Of a stretch of DNA of 64,000 nt, positions 31,305-41,527 are shown in pieces. Position 1 is the first letter of the stretch. Each line of letters starts with the position of its first letter. The notes under the pieces are model-generated. The model made no database searches. It was given only the letters and a program-made list of their open reading frames with translations, and was not told where the DNA came from. A program made the position numbers and the translations under genes. Origin of the DNA: Rubrivivax sp. (GTDB lineage: Bacteria; Pseudomonadota; Gammaproteobacteria; Burkholderiales; Burkholderiaceae_C); the NCBI GenBank assembly GCA_016719535.1, contig JADJYX010000025.1, forward strand, positions 62,001 to 126,000. Direction: 5' to 3'.

Positions 31305-31352
31305 TGTCTTACATAAGACATAAGAGTACCGTCAGGGTGCGGGGTCTAGAAT
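31305..31352. promoter_or_regulatory. GntR operator and mdh promoter region
   Basis: A perfect inverted repeat with 7-bp arms, TGTCTTA and TAAGACA, and a 2-bp spacer occupies 31305-31320 between the GntR gene and mdh. A likely -10 box TAGAAT for mdh lies at 31347-31352. The geometry fits autoregulation plus control of mdh by the UTRA-type regulator; the pairing is inferred. Confidence 0.72.
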
Positions 31353-31398
31353 CCGCCGCTTCCTCCCCTGTCATGCCCCTTCTTTTCAGGAGCCCTCC

Positions 31399-32385
31399 AT
31401 GAGCAAGAAACCCGTCCGCGTGGCCGTGACCGGCGCCGCCGGCCAGATCGGCTATGCCCTGCTGTTCCGCATCGCCTCGGGCGAGATGCTGGGCAAGGAC
31501 CAGCCGGTGATCCTGCAACTGCTGGAGATCCCGGACGAGAAGGCGCAGAAGGCGCTCAAGGGCGTGATGATGGAACTGGAGGACTGCGCCTTCCCGCTGC
31601 TCGCCGGCATGGAAGCACACGCCTCGCCCGAGACCGGCTTCAAGGACACCGACTATGCGCTGCTGGTCGGCGCCCGCCCGCGCGGCCCCGGCATGGAGCG
31701 CGCCGACCTGCTGGCCGCCAATGCGCAGATCTTCACCGCCCAGGGCCGTGCGCTGGACAAGGCCGCCAGCCGCGACGTGCGCGTGCTGGTGGTCGGCAAC
31801 CCGGCCAATACCAATGCCTACATCGCGATGAAGAGCGCACCCGGCCTGCCGCGCGAAAACTTCACCGCCATGCTGCGCCTGGACCACAACCGCGCCCTCA
31901 GCCAGGTCGCCGCGAAGACCGGCAAGCCGGTGGCCAGCATCCGCAAGCTGGCCGTGTGGGGCAACCATTCGCCCACGATGTATGCCGACTACCGCTTCGC
32001 CACCATCGACGGCGCCAGCGTGAAGGACATGATCAACGACCAGGTCTGGAACAAGGACACCTTCCTGCCCACGGTGGGCAAGCGCGGTGCCGCCATCATC
32101 GAGGCGCGCGGCCTGTCGTCGGCGGCGTCGGCCGCCAACGCCGCCATCGACCACATGCGCGACTGGGCGCTGGGCACCGACGGCGAATGGGTGACGATGG
32201 GCGTGCCGAGCAATGGCGAATACGGCATCCCGAAGGACGTGGTGTTCGGCTACCCGGTCACCTGTGCCGGCGGCAAGTACCACATCGTCGATGGCCTGCC
32301 GATCGACGATTTCTCCCGCGGCTGCATCGACAAGACCCTGGCCGAGCTGGTCGGCGAGCAGGACGGCGTCAAGCACCTGCTGTAA
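31399..32385 (+). CDS. mdh: Malate dehydrogenase (NAD-dependent)
   Basis: A 328-aa malate dehydrogenase of the cytosolic/Burkholderiales type, catalysing malate to oxaloacetate. It has the Rossmann motif VTGAAGQIGYALLFRIASG, substrate Arg regions GARPRGPGMERADLL, VGNPANTNAYI, MLRLDHNRA, and the catalytic His in VWGNHSPTMYADYRF. Divergent from the GntR regulator, with a palindromic operator between them. It ends in a strong intrinsic terminator. Together with gltA and sdh it forms a compact TCA block. Confidence 0.96.
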   Translation: MSKKPVRVAVTGAAGQIGYALLFRIASGEMLGKDQPVILQLLEIPDEKAQKALKGVMMELEDCAFPLLAGMEAHASPETGFKDTDYALLVGARPRGPGMERADLLAANAQIFTAQGRALDKAASRDVRVLVVGNPANTNAYIAMKSAPGLPRENFTAMLRLDHNRALSQVAAKTGKPVASIRKLAVWGNHSPTMYADYRFATIDGASVKDMINDQVWNKDTFLPTVGKRGAAIIEARGLSSAASAANAAIDHMRDWALGTDGEWVTMGVPSNGEYGIPKDVVFGYPVTCAGGKYHIVDGLPIDDFSRGCIDKTLAELVGEQDGVKHLL

Positions 32386-32410
32386 ACCGCAGCCGCTGTG
32401 GCTCCGAACG

Positions 32411-32442
32411 GGGCCGGTCGCCCACGGCGACCGGCCCTTTTT
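32411..32442 (+). terminator. Intrinsic terminator of mdh
   Basis: Perfect 12-bp arms (GGGCCGGTCGCC and its complement) around a 3-base loop, followed by five Ts, 26 bases after the mdh stop. Confidence 0.9.
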
Positions 32443-32455
32443 CTCATTTGGGCGC

Positions 32456-32510
32456 TTGCAACGTCACCGGTCGGTGACTAACATCGGCCCAATGTCACCG
32501 TAAAGTGACA
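32456..32510 (+). promoter_or_regulatory. Promoter with embedded double operator for the Tat oxidoreductase/TetR operon
   Basis: A near-consensus promoter, TTGCAA (32456-32461) and TAACAT (32479-32484) with a 17-bp spacer. The spacer contains the inverted repeat GTCACCG-GT-CGGTGAC (32463-32478). A second related repeat, TGTCAC-N6-GTGACA, lies at 32493-32510 near the expected transcript start. Binding there would block RNA polymerase. The TetR gene two positions downstream is the likely binder. Confidence 0.75.
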
Positions 32511-32524
32511 AATAGGAGCCAGCC

Positions 32525-33682
32525 ATGCAGCGTCGGGCTTTCGTGCGACTCGTCGGCGGCGGGTCGATCGCCGTCGCCCTGCCCCCCTTGGCGGGCTGCA
32601 GCCAGGCCATGCCGCCCGAGGCGGTGGCGGCCTGGCAGGGGCCCGGCGCCGAGCCCGACCTGCGGCGCTGGATCCTCGCGCACGCCATCCTGGCGCCGCA
32701 TTCGCACAACCTGCAGTCCTGGCTGGTGGACCTGCGCACGCCCGGCCAGATCCTGCTGCGCTGCGACCGCGAGCGCCTGCTGCCCGCGACCGATCCCTTC
32801 GGCCGCCAGATCATGATGAGCCACGGCACCTTCCTCGAGCTGCTGGATCTGGCGGCGCGCGAACGGGGCCAGCGTGCCGGGATCACCTTGTTCCCGGACG
32901 GCGAGTTCGACCCGCAGCGCATCGACGACCGCCCGGTGGCGCTCGTGCGGTTGCAGCCCGATCCGACGGTGGCGCGCGACCCGCTGTTCGCGCACATCCT
33001 GCGCCGGCACACCAACCGCAAGGTCTACGACCCCGCACGCCCGATCCCCGATGCCGCCTGGCAGGCGATGGCCGCGGCGGCCGCACGTGGCGGGCTGCGC
33101 TTCGGCCACACCGCCGCAGGCGATGCGCAGCTGCCGCGCCAGCGCGAGATCGCCGCCGAGGCCTGGCGCATCGAGATGGTCACGCCGGCTGCGATGCTCG
33201 AATCCTTCCAGGTGCTGCGCATCGGCACCGCCGAGATCGCCCGCCACCGCGACGGCCTGAGCCTGACCGACCCCTTTGTCGTGGCCATGACGAGGCTGGG
33301 CCTGTTCGACCGCACGAAGGCGCCGGCGCCCGACTCGATGACGGTGCGCCAGCAGATCGACGATTTCGGCAAGAAGATCGCGTCGACACCGGCCTTCCTG
33401 TGGATGGTGAGCGAAGGCAATCGCCGAACCACGCAGGTCGAGGCCGGGCGCGCCTATGCGCGCGTGCAGCTGGCCGCCACCGCGCACGGCATCGCGATGC
33501 AGCCGCTGCAGCAGTCGCTGCAGGAATACCGCGAGCAAGCCGGCCCCTACGCCGCCATCCACGCGCTGCTGCAGGCGCCGCCGCCGGCGCACACGGTGCA
33601 GATGTGGGCCCGCGTGGGCTTCGCCGAGGCGGTCGGCCCGGCCCCGCGGCGCGGACTGGACGCCCATCTGGTCAAGGCCTGA
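32525..33682 (+). CDS. Tat-exported Acg-like (nitroreductase-fold) FMN oxidoreductase
   Basis: A 385-aa protein with a twin-arginine signal (MQRRAFVRLVGGGSIAVALP) that also ends in a lipobox-like LAGC, so it may be a Tat-exported lipoprotein. The rest resembles the Acg family, divergent nitroreductase-fold FMN proteins: AILAPHSHNLQSW near the N-terminus, LRRHTNRKVYDP mid-protein, and HGIAMQPLQQSLQEY late. This family is linked to stress and redox responses in other bacteria; the substrate is unknown. An AGGAG ribosome site precedes the ATG at 32525. It shares a promoter/operator region with the TetR gene that starts 6 bases after its stop. Confidence 0.82.
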   Translation: MQRRAFVRLVGGGSIAVALPPLAGCSQAMPPEAVAAWQGPGAEPDLRRWILAHAILAPHSHNLQSWLVDLRTPGQILLRCDRERLLPATDPFGRQIMMSHGTFLELLDLAARERGQRAGITLFPDGEFDPQRIDDRPVALVRLQPDPTVARDPLFAHILRRHTNRKVYDPARPIPDAAWQAMAAAAARGGLRFGHTAAGDAQLPRQREIAAEAWRIEMVTPAAMLESFQVLRIGTAEIARHRDGLSLTDPFVVAMTRLGLFDRTKAPAPDSMTVRQQIDDFGKKIASTPAFLWMVSEGNRRTTQVEAGRAYARVQLAATAHGIAMQPLQQSLQEYREQAGPYAAIHALLQAPPPAHTVQMWARVGFAEAVGPAPRRGLDAHLVKA

Positions 33683-33688
33683 GCCACC

Positions 33689-34315
33689 GTGGCCACGCGC
33701 GACCGTGCCGCCACCGAGGAGCGCATCCTCGCCGCCGTCGGCTCCGTGCTGGCCCGCGACGGCTTCGGCGCCATCGGCATCAATGCCGTGGCGCGCGCGG
33801 CCGGTGTCGACAAGGTGCTGATCTACCGCTATTTCGGCGGCCTGCCCGAACTGCTGCGCGCCTGGGGCGAGAGCGGGCGCTTCTGGCCACGCGTGCAGGA
33901 CCTGCTGGGCGACGACCCGCAGGCGCTGCTGGCGCTGCCCGCCGCCGAGCGCTATGCGCGCTTCTTCGATCACTTCGTGCACGCGCTGCGGCGCCGGCCG
34001 CTGACGCTGGAGATCCTGGCCGCCGAGGTGCAGGAGCGCAACGCGCTCACCGCCATCCTGGAGGCCGAACGCGAGCAATGGGGCGAGGAAGCCGTGCGCG
34101 TGCTCGGTGGCCCCGAGATGCAGGCGCGGCCCTTCGTGCAGGACGTGACACTGCTGCTGGTGGCCGGCGTGCAATACCTGCTGCTGCGCGGCCGGCGCAT
34201 CCGCATCTTCGGTGGCGTGGACATCCACGGCGACGCCGGCTGGGACCGGCTGCTGCGCGCCATCGAGGCGCTGGCGCGGCTGATGTTCGAAGCGCCGGCG
34301 CCGCGGCGCGGCTGA
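33689..34315 (+). CDS. TetR/AcrR-family transcriptional repressor
   Basis: A 208-aa repressor with an N-terminal TetR helix-turn-helix: RILAAVGSVLARDGFGAIGI, then VARAAGVDKVLIYRYFGG, where the recognition helix is KVLIYRYF. The C-terminal all-helical ligand domain is variable. It reads from a GTG at 33689, 6 bases after the oxidoreductase stop, so the two genes form an operon. The palindromes in the upstream promoter fit an autorepressing TetR circuit that also controls the Tat-exported enzyme. The inducer is unknown. Confidence 0.87.
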   Translation: MATRDRAATEERILAAVGSVLARDGFGAIGINAVARAAGVDKVLIYRYFGGLPELLRAWGESGRFWPRVQDLLGDDPQALLALPAAERYARFFDHFVHALRRRPLTLEILAAEVQERNALTAILEAEREQWGEEAVRVLGGPEMQARPFVQDVTLLLVAGVQYLLLRGRRIRIFGGVDIHGDAGWDRLLRAIEALARLMFEAPAPRRG

Positions 34316-34342
34316 TGTACGACGCGCCGGCGCCGCGGCGCT
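34279..34342. repeat. 32-bp tandem duplication at the end of the tetR gene
   Basis: Two copies of a 32-bp unit (34279-34310 and 34311-34342) differ at only 3 positions and end in a GCGCCGGCGCC-rich palindromic tract. The tetR stop lies at the start of copy 2, and the convergent SDR gene stop lies in its end, so the repeat separates two converging genes. Confidence 0.75.
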
Positions 34343-35105
34343 AGGCGCCCAGCAGCTGCCCGCCATCCACCGTGAGCACCTGCCCCGTGATCCAGCGCGC
34401 GTGGGGCGACGCCAGGAACAGCGCCACCTCGGCAATCTCGTCGGGCGTGCCCATGCGGCCGAAGGGGATGCTTGCGAGCGTGCGCTGGTAGAGCTTCGGG
34501 TTGTCGGACCTGCGCTGCTCCCACAGCCCGCCCGGAAATTCGACCGACCCCGGGGCGATGGCATTCACGCGGATGCCCTGCCGGCACAGCATCGCCGCCT
34601 GGCTGCCGGTATAGCTGTTCATCGCCGCCTTGGCAGCGGCATACGGCGCCGAGCGGACGGACGGCCGCAGCGCCGAGATCGACGAGATGTGCACGATGCT
34701 GGCACCGCCGCCGCCACCCGCCTGCTGCAGCCAGGGCAGCGCCGCCCTGGACGTGCGCACCATGGCCATCACGTCCACCGACAGGCAGGCCGCCCAGCCG
34801 GCCTCGTCGTCGCTCATGCCGAAACCCGAGGCGTTGTTGATGAGCACGTCGATGCCGCCCAGCGCCGCGGCGGCGGCCGGCACATAGCGGGCGATCGAGT
34901 CGGCGTCGGCCAGGTCGCAGGTCGCGGTGTGCACGCGGTGGCCATGCACGGCGATGGCGGTACGCGCCTCGTCCAGCGCCGCGGCGCCACGCGCGCAGAT
35001 CGACACGTCGGCCCCCGCGTCGGCAAAACTCAACGCGATGGCGCGGCCGATGCCGCGGCTGCCGCCGGCGACGACGACGCGCCGGCCCGTGAAGTCGAAG
35101 GGCAT
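34341..35105 (-). CDS. Short-chain dehydrogenase/reductase, classical SDR
   Basis: A 254-aa classical SDR. Cofactor motif VVVAGGSRGIGRAIALS near residue 10, structural NNASGF, catalytic Ser in VHISSISALRPS, and catalytic Tyr-Lys in APYAAAKAAMNSY. The PGSVEFPGG and C-terminal GQVLTVDGGQLL segments are typical of 3-oxoacyl-ACP reductase-like or alcohol-oxidising SDRs. The ATG at 35105 has a GGAGAA ribosome site. It is the last gene of a minus-strand run beginning with tctC and starts 34 bases after the P450. A role in oxidising the P450 product is inferred. Confidence 0.87.
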   Translation of the reverse strand: MPFDFTGRRVVVAGGSRGIGRAIALSFADAGADVSICARGAAALDEARTAIAVHGHRVHTATCDLADADSIARYVPAAAAALGGIDVLINNASGFGMSDDEAGWAACLSVDVMAMVRTSRAALPWLQQAGGGGGASIVHISSISALRPSVRSAPYAAAKAAMNSYTGSQAAMLCRQGIRVNAIAPGSVEFPGGLWEQRRSDNPKLYQRTLASIPFGRMGTPDEIAEVALFLASPHARWITGQVLTVDGGQLLGA

Positions 35106-35139
35106 GGAAATTCTCCGGGTGACAAGACGGGACGCCGGT

Positions 35140-36603
35140 TCAGCCTGCGGCACGCTCGCGCAGGCGCATCGTCAGCCCCACCGGCGTCATCGTGAACGAC
35201 AGCCGCTCCTGCGCCTGGCCGCCGTCGGGCGTGTCCACCGACACGATGTCGAAGCGACCCAGCAGCGTGGCCATGGCCATTTTCATCTCCAGCAGCGCCA
35301 GGTAGCGCCCCGGGCAGATGCGCGGCCCGGCGCCGAAGGGCATCGAGATGCGCTTGGCCGATGCCGCCACCTGGCCCGCGGTGCTGCCGCCCGCCAGCCA
35401 GCGCTCGGGGTCGAAGACGGCCGCCCGCGGCACATGGGCCTCGCTGACGCTGTCGCGCCGCATCAGGTTGACGACGACGACGCCCCGCGGCACGGCGATG
35501 TCACCGATGGTGGTGTCGTGGACGGCCTGCAGCGGCAGCAAGGGTGCCACCGGCTTCAGGCGCATGGTCTCGTGCGCGCAGGCCTCGACATAGTCCAGCG
35601 CGGCCAGCCGTTCCAGCGTCGGCGCGGTGCCGGCCGGCACGACATGCCGCACCTCGGCCACCGCCTTCGCCAGCGCGGCCGGGTGGCGCCACAGCAGGTG
35701 GATCATCCAGGCCAGGGTATTGGCGGTGGTGTCCTCGCCGGCCAGCAGCATGGTCAGCACGTTGCCGGCCACCAGCGCATCGTCGATGCCGCTGCCGGGT
35801 TCGTCGGCGGCGACGATCATCGCCTCCAGCAGGTTCTGCGGCGCCGCGCGGCGCTGCGCCTCGGCCGCCAGCCGCGCGCGCGCCTCGGTGATGAAGCCCT
35901 GCACCGCGCGCATCACCTCGGCGATGCCGCGCGCCAGCTCGCGGTCGGCCGCCGACGGGCGCAGCCGCCACCAGGGCACGGGGGCGAAGATGCGGCCGAA
36001 CAGCGCCGGGAAGATCTTGTCCAGGTGCTGCTGGATGACGTCGCCGTGGCTGCCCAGCGTGTCGACGCGGGCACCGAAGGCCAGCCCGGCGATGGTGTCG
36101 ACGGTGTAGCGCATCAGGTCGCCCTGCAGGTCGATGACGCGGCCGTCGCGCGCGGCCTGCTGCCAGCGCGCGGCCAGGGCATCGGCCACGCGCAGCAGCG
36201 CCGGGTAGTAGGCCTTGACATGGCCGGGGTCGAAGCTGGCCATCACCATGCGGCGCTGGTGCCGCCAGCTGTCGCCGTTGGCGCCGAAGACACCCGGCGG
36301 CAGGCCGAGCTCGGTCCAGATCTCCTGCAGCCGGCTGGTGCGCGCGAAGCCCTCGGGGCGGTCGCGCAGCACGCCGGCCACCCGTTCGTGATCGCCGAGC
36401 ACGAGCAGCCGGCGCGAGCCCAGGCGCACGCGGTAGCAGGGCCCGTAGCGGCGCGCCCAGGCCTCGAACTGCAGGTGCGAGCGGCTGGCCTTCACCTGCA
36501 GCGCGTTGCCGAAGAACGGCACGCCGCGCGGGCCCGGCAGTTCGTCGTAGCGGCGCAGCGGGCGGCCGGTGGGCACCGGGGTATCGGTATGGGGGCTGTT
36601 CAT
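35140..36603 (-). CDS. Cytochrome P450
   Basis: A 487-aa P450 monooxygenase. The I-helix oxygen motif is MLLAGEDTTANTLAW, the K-helix ExxR is HETMRLKPVAPLLP, the PERF-like region is FDPERWL, and the heme-thiolate loop is FGAGPRICPGRYLALLEMKM, with Cys as the iron ligand. The N-terminus (LPGPRGVPFFGNAL) is proline-rich and lacks a membrane anchor, so it is probably soluble. The sequence resembles class II-like bacterial P450s (CYP102/CYP4-like groups). No ferredoxin or reductase gene is adjacent. Its ATG overlaps the stop of the upstream SDR (ATGA). Lipid or terpenoid substrates are possible but not shown. Confidence 0.92.
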   Translation of the reverse strand: MNSPHTDTPVPTGRPLRRYDELPGPRGVPFFGNALQVKASRSHLQFEAWARRYGPCYRVRLGSRRLLVLGDHERVAGVLRDRPEGFARTSRLQEIWTELGLPPGVFGANGDSWRHQRRMVMASFDPGHVKAYYPALLRVADALAARWQQAARDGRVIDLQGDLMRYTVDTIAGLAFGARVDTLGSHGDVIQQHLDKIFPALFGRIFAPVPWWRLRPSAADRELARGIAEVMRAVQGFITEARARLAAEAQRRAAPQNLLEAMIVAADEPGSGIDDALVAGNVLTMLLAGEDTTANTLAWMIHLLWRHPAALAKAVAEVRHVVPAGTAPTLERLAALDYVEACAHETMRLKPVAPLLPLQAVHDTTIGDIAVPRGVVVVNLMRRDSVSEAHVPRAAVFDPERWLAGGSTAGQVAASAKRISMPFGAGPRICPGRYLALLEMKMAMATLLGRFDIVSVDTPDGGQAQERLSFTMTPVGLTMRLRERAAG

Positions 36604-37439
36604 CGGCGGCCCTGCGGGTTGTCGGTGTCCAGGCGGCGCCCGAGGGCACCGGTGACGCGCCGCAGCAGCCAGCGCGGCGTGCTGCCCGCGGCCAGCATGG
36701 CAGCCTGGTTGACGAGGCCGGGCACGACGATCACCGCGCCGGCCAGGCAGCCGCGGTAGCCGGCCTCGGCGACGGCGTCGACATCGCCGATGACGAAGCC
36801 CGGCAGCGCGGCCAGCCGGCGGTTGGCAGCCGCCGCGCGGTCGAGCATGCCGGTGGCGGTGATGCCCGGGCACAGCGCGGTGGCGGTGACGCCGCTGCCG
36901 CGCAGCTCCTCGGCCAGCGACTCGGTCAGCGACAGCATGAACGCCTTGCTGGCGGCGTAGGTGGCCAGGCCGGGCACGGCCTGGAAGGCGGCGATCGAGG
37001 CCACGTTGAGCACGCGCCCGAAGCCGCGGCGGCGCATGCCGGGCAGCAGCGCCGCCAGCAGCGCGGTGGGCGCCGAGACGTTGAGGTCGATCAGCGCCTG
37101 CTGGCCCGCCGCCGGCTGCACCGCAAAGGCACCCTGCGCCAGCACGCCGGCGTTGTTGACCAGCACGTCGACGCGCCGGCGCTTGCGCTTCAGGGCCTCC
37201 AGCAGCGCCGTCACACCTTCGGGCCGCGCCAGGTCGGCCGGCCAGGCTTCGGCGACGACGCCGTGATCGCGCCGCAGCGCGTCGGCCAGCGCCTGCAGGT
37301 GCCCGGCACGCCGCGCGACCAGCAGCAGCCGGTGGCCGTCACGCGCGAAGCAGCGCGCCAGCGCCTCGCCGATGCCCGACGAGGCGCCGGTGATCAGCAC
37401 CGTCAGGCGGTCGGGCGGCGGTGCGGGCATGGCCTGCAT
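36600..37439 (-). CDS. Short-chain dehydrogenase/reductase, second SDR of the P450 cluster
   Basis: A 279-aa SDR. It has cofactor motif LITGASSGIGEALARCF, structural VNNAGVLAQGAF, catalytic Ser in NVASIAAFQAVPG and YAASKAFMLSLTESLAEEL with Tyr-Lys. The C-terminal extension (VVPGLVNQAAMLAAGSTPRW) fits the 17-beta-HSD-like/YqjQ-type subgroup that often acts on lipids or ketones. The start is uncertain: ATG at 37439 or 37430, or a TTG at 37451; I chose 37439. Its stop overlaps the P450 start. Confidence 0.85.
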   Translation of the reverse strand: MQAMPAPPPDRLTVLITGASSGIGEALARCFARDGHRLLLVARRAGHLQALADALRRDHGVVAEAWPADLARPEGVTALLEALKRKRRRVDVLVNNAGVLAQGAFAVQPAAGQQALIDLNVSAPTALLAALLPGMRRRGFGRVLNVASIAAFQAVPGLATYAASKAFMLSLTESLAEELRGSGVTATALCPGITATGMLDRAAAANRRLAALPGFVIGDVDAVAEAGYRGCLAGAVIVVPGLVNQAAMLAAGSTPRWLLRRVTGALGRRLDTDNPQGRR

Positions 37440-37460
37440 GATGGGCTGCAATGACGCCGC

Positions 37461-38152
37461 TCACCAGGGCAGCCGCTGCCCGTCGTAGGCCACGAAGGAC
37501 CCGGAGTCGTCGGGTCCCAAGGCATCGAGCGCCTGCAGCATCTGCGCCGCGGCCTGCGCCGGGTCCCGGCCGATCTGATCGCCGCGGAACGGCCGCGACA
37601 GCCCGGAGCGGACGGTGCCGGGGTGCAGCGCCACCAGCACCGCCCCGGGGTGCGTGCGCTGCAGCTCGATCGACGCCGTCTTGACGATCATGTTCAGAGC
37701 GGCTTTCGAGGCGCGGTAGGCATACCAGCCGCCCAGCCGGTTGTCGCCGATGCTGCCCACCTTGGCCGAGAGCACCGCCAGCAGGCTGCGCTGGCGGTCC
37801 AGCAACGGCGCCACGAGGCCCAGCAGCAGGGCCGGGCCGAAGGTGTTGGTGCGAAAGACCGTTTCCAGCGCCGCCAGCTTCAACTCGGCCAGTCGCTTTT
37901 CGGGCGCGACGGCGGCACCGTGCAGCATCCCGGTGGCGACGATCACCAGGTGCCACGGCGCCTGCGAGCGCAGGGCTTCGGCCGCGGCGGCGAGGTTGTC
38001 CGCGCGGTCGTAGTCGACCGCGGGCTGCGAGTGCCGGTGCAGGGCCAGCACCCGACCGCAGCGCGGGTCGGCCTGCAACTGGGCGGCGAAGGCGGCGCCG
38101 ATCGCGCCCGAGCCGCCGATCACCAGCGCCTGGTAGCCATCCGGCAGCGACG

Positions 38153-38156
<4 letters not shown>
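37461..38156 (-). CDS. SDR-family protein, CsgA-like, TTG start
   Basis: A 231-aa SDR with cofactor motif VIGGSGAIGAAFAAQL, VIVATGMLHG in place of the usual NNAG, Ser in AVLSAKVGSIGDN and YAYRASKAALNMIV with Tyr-Lys. This is the CsgA/YciK-like subgroup of short SDRs; the substrate is unknown. The only sensible start is TTG at 38156, which overlaps the gnd stop (TTGA). The next ATG would delete the cofactor fold. A TTG start and a 4-base overlap suggest translational coupling to gnd. Confidence 0.82.
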
Positions 38157-39570
<1,414 letters not shown>

Positions 39571-39574
<4 letters not shown>

Positions 39575-41055
39575 GAGGCTTTTGGTGGCAGCAGCCGCTT
39601 GTACAACGGCCACAGCCAGATGAGCAAGGTCACCACGCCCAGCGTGGCCGCGATCGGGCGCTGGAAGAAGGCCAGCAGGTTGCCGTCGGCCTTGATCAGG
39701 CTGCTGAAAAAATGCTCCTCGAGCATGGTGCCCAGCACCACGCCCAGGATGGTGGGCGCCACCGGGAAGCCCCAGCGCTCCATGAAGAAGGCGACGACGC
39801 CGGCCACCGCCATCACGATGACGCCGAACATCGAGTTGTTGATCGCGAAGCTGCCGACGATGCAGAACAGCAGGATCAGCGGCATCAGCACCGCGGCCGG
39901 AATGCGCAGGATCTGCTTGGCGATCTTGATGGCCAGGAAGCCGAAGGGCAGCATCAGCAGCTGCGCCAGGATGAAGACGATGAAGACGGCGTAGATGTTG
40001 TGCGGGTTGTCGACGAACAGCGTCGGCCCCGGGTTCATATTCTTCAGGTAGAGCACGCCGATGGCGATGGCGGTGATCGAATCACCCGGGATGCCGAAGA
40101 CCAGCGCCGGAATCCACGCCCCGCCGAGCGCGGCGTTGTTGGCCGCGCCCGATTCGACGATGCCCTCGACATGACCGGTGCCGAACTTTTCCGGCTCCTT
40201 CGAGAAGCGCTTGGAGATGCCGTAGGACATCCAGGCCGCGATATCGGCACCGGCACCGGGCAGCGCGCCCACGGCCGTTCCCAGCGCCGAGCCGCGCAGC
40301 AGCTGCAGCGGGTATTTCCTCAGCAAGGCCCACATGCCGGTGAAGACATTGCCGAAGGGGCGGTCCACGGCCATCACCGGGCGGTCGGTGCTGACGGCGA
40401 AGCGCAGCACCTCCGACACCGCAAACATGCCGATCATCAGCGGGATCAGCGGGATGCCACCCATCAGCTCGGCATTGCCGAAGGTCCAGCGCGGCGCGCC
40501 GGCCGGGTTCTCCAGGCCGACACAGGACACCAGCAGCCCCAGCAGCAGCGACACCATCCCCTTGAGCGGATCGGCGCCGGCGATGAAGATGGCGCAGGTG
40601 AAGCCCAGCATCACGAGCCAGAAATATTCGAAGCTGCTGAATCTGAGCGCCACCTCGGCCAGCGCGGGCGCGGCGACGATCAGCACCGCCACGCCAAAGA
40701 TGCCGCCCAGCACCGAGAACACCAGGCCCGAGCCGAGCGCCAGTTCGGCGCGGCCGCTCCTGGTCAGCAGGTAGGCCTCGTCGGCATAGGCGGCACTGGC
40801 CGGCGTGCCCGGCATGCGCAGCAGCGCGCTCGGGATGTCGCCGCTGAAGATGGCCATCGCGGTGGCGGTGACGATGGCCGCCACCGCCGGCACCGGCGCC
40901 ATGAAGAAGGTCACCGGCACCAGCAGCGCGGTGGCCATGGTCGCCGTCAGCCCGGGGATGGCGCCGACGAACAGGCCATACAGCGCCGACAGCGCGATCA
41001 CCAGCAGCACGTCGGGCTGGAATACCAGCCCGAAGGCGGTCTGCAGGGCATCCAT
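39571..41055 (-). CDS. tctA: TctA-family large permease subunit of a tripartite tricarboxylate transporter
   Basis: A 494-aa polytopic inner-membrane protein with about 12 hydrophobic segments. TctA signatures: LYGLFVGAIPGLTATMATAL near the N-terminus, GDIPSALLRMPGTPASAAYA, GAIPGAGADIAAW-like ALPGAGADIAAWMSYGISKR and VESGAANNAALGGAWIPALV. With TctB and the TctC receptor it takes up a carboxylate using the proton gradient. Order on the minus strand is tctC-tctB-tctA. Its stop overlaps gnd. Confidence 0.95.
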
Positions 41056-41064
41056 CGCGGGGGG

Positions 41065-41517
41065 CTAGTAGAAGGGGCGCAGGACGCCCCAGGGCAGGGG
41101 CACGCGCAGCAGCTTGTAGAAGACGACGTGCACGACCAGCGTGCCGCCGACCGCCCACAGCAAGGCCGCGCGCCAGCCCACGCGCAGCGCCTTGAAAACC
41201 GCCAGCAGCACCAGCGGCGCCACGATCAGGAAGCCCAGCCGCTCGGCCAGCGTGATGTACGCGGCCACGGCAGCCATCACCACCAGCGCCGGCAGCACCT
41301 GCTCGACGCCGCGGGCGGCGCCGCTGCCGGCGGGTGCACGGCGGCTGCGCGCCACCAGCGCCAGCCCGCACAGCAGCAGCCCGGCGCCCACCAGCATGGG
41401 CAGGAAGCCAGCCCCGAGCTTCTGCCCGGGCACATCCGGAAAGGCCCTGGCCGTGAACAGCACGACCAGGGCCAGCAGCGTCAGCCCCAGGCCGACGCCT
41501 CGGTCGACGGATTGCAC
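41065..41517 (-). CDS. tctB: TctB-family small permease subunit
   Basis: A 150-aa membrane protein with four predicted helices (LGLTLLALVVLFTARAF, FLPMLVGAGLLLCGLALVA, VLPALVVMAAVAAYITLA, FLIVAPLVLLAVFKALRV). This matches the TctB fold. The start is GTG at 41517. It lies 10 bases after tctC and 9 before tctA. It completes the transporter; substrate specificity is set by the receptor. Confidence 0.88.
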   Translation of the reverse strand: MQSVDRGVGLGLTLLALVVLFTARAFPDVPGQKLGAGFLPMLVGAGLLLCGLALVARSRRAPAGSGAARGVEQVLPALVVMAAVAAYITLAERLGFLIVAPLVLLAVFKALRVGWRAALLWAVGGTLVVHVVFYKLLRVPLPWGVLRPFY

Positions 41518-41527
41518 GGGATGCGGC

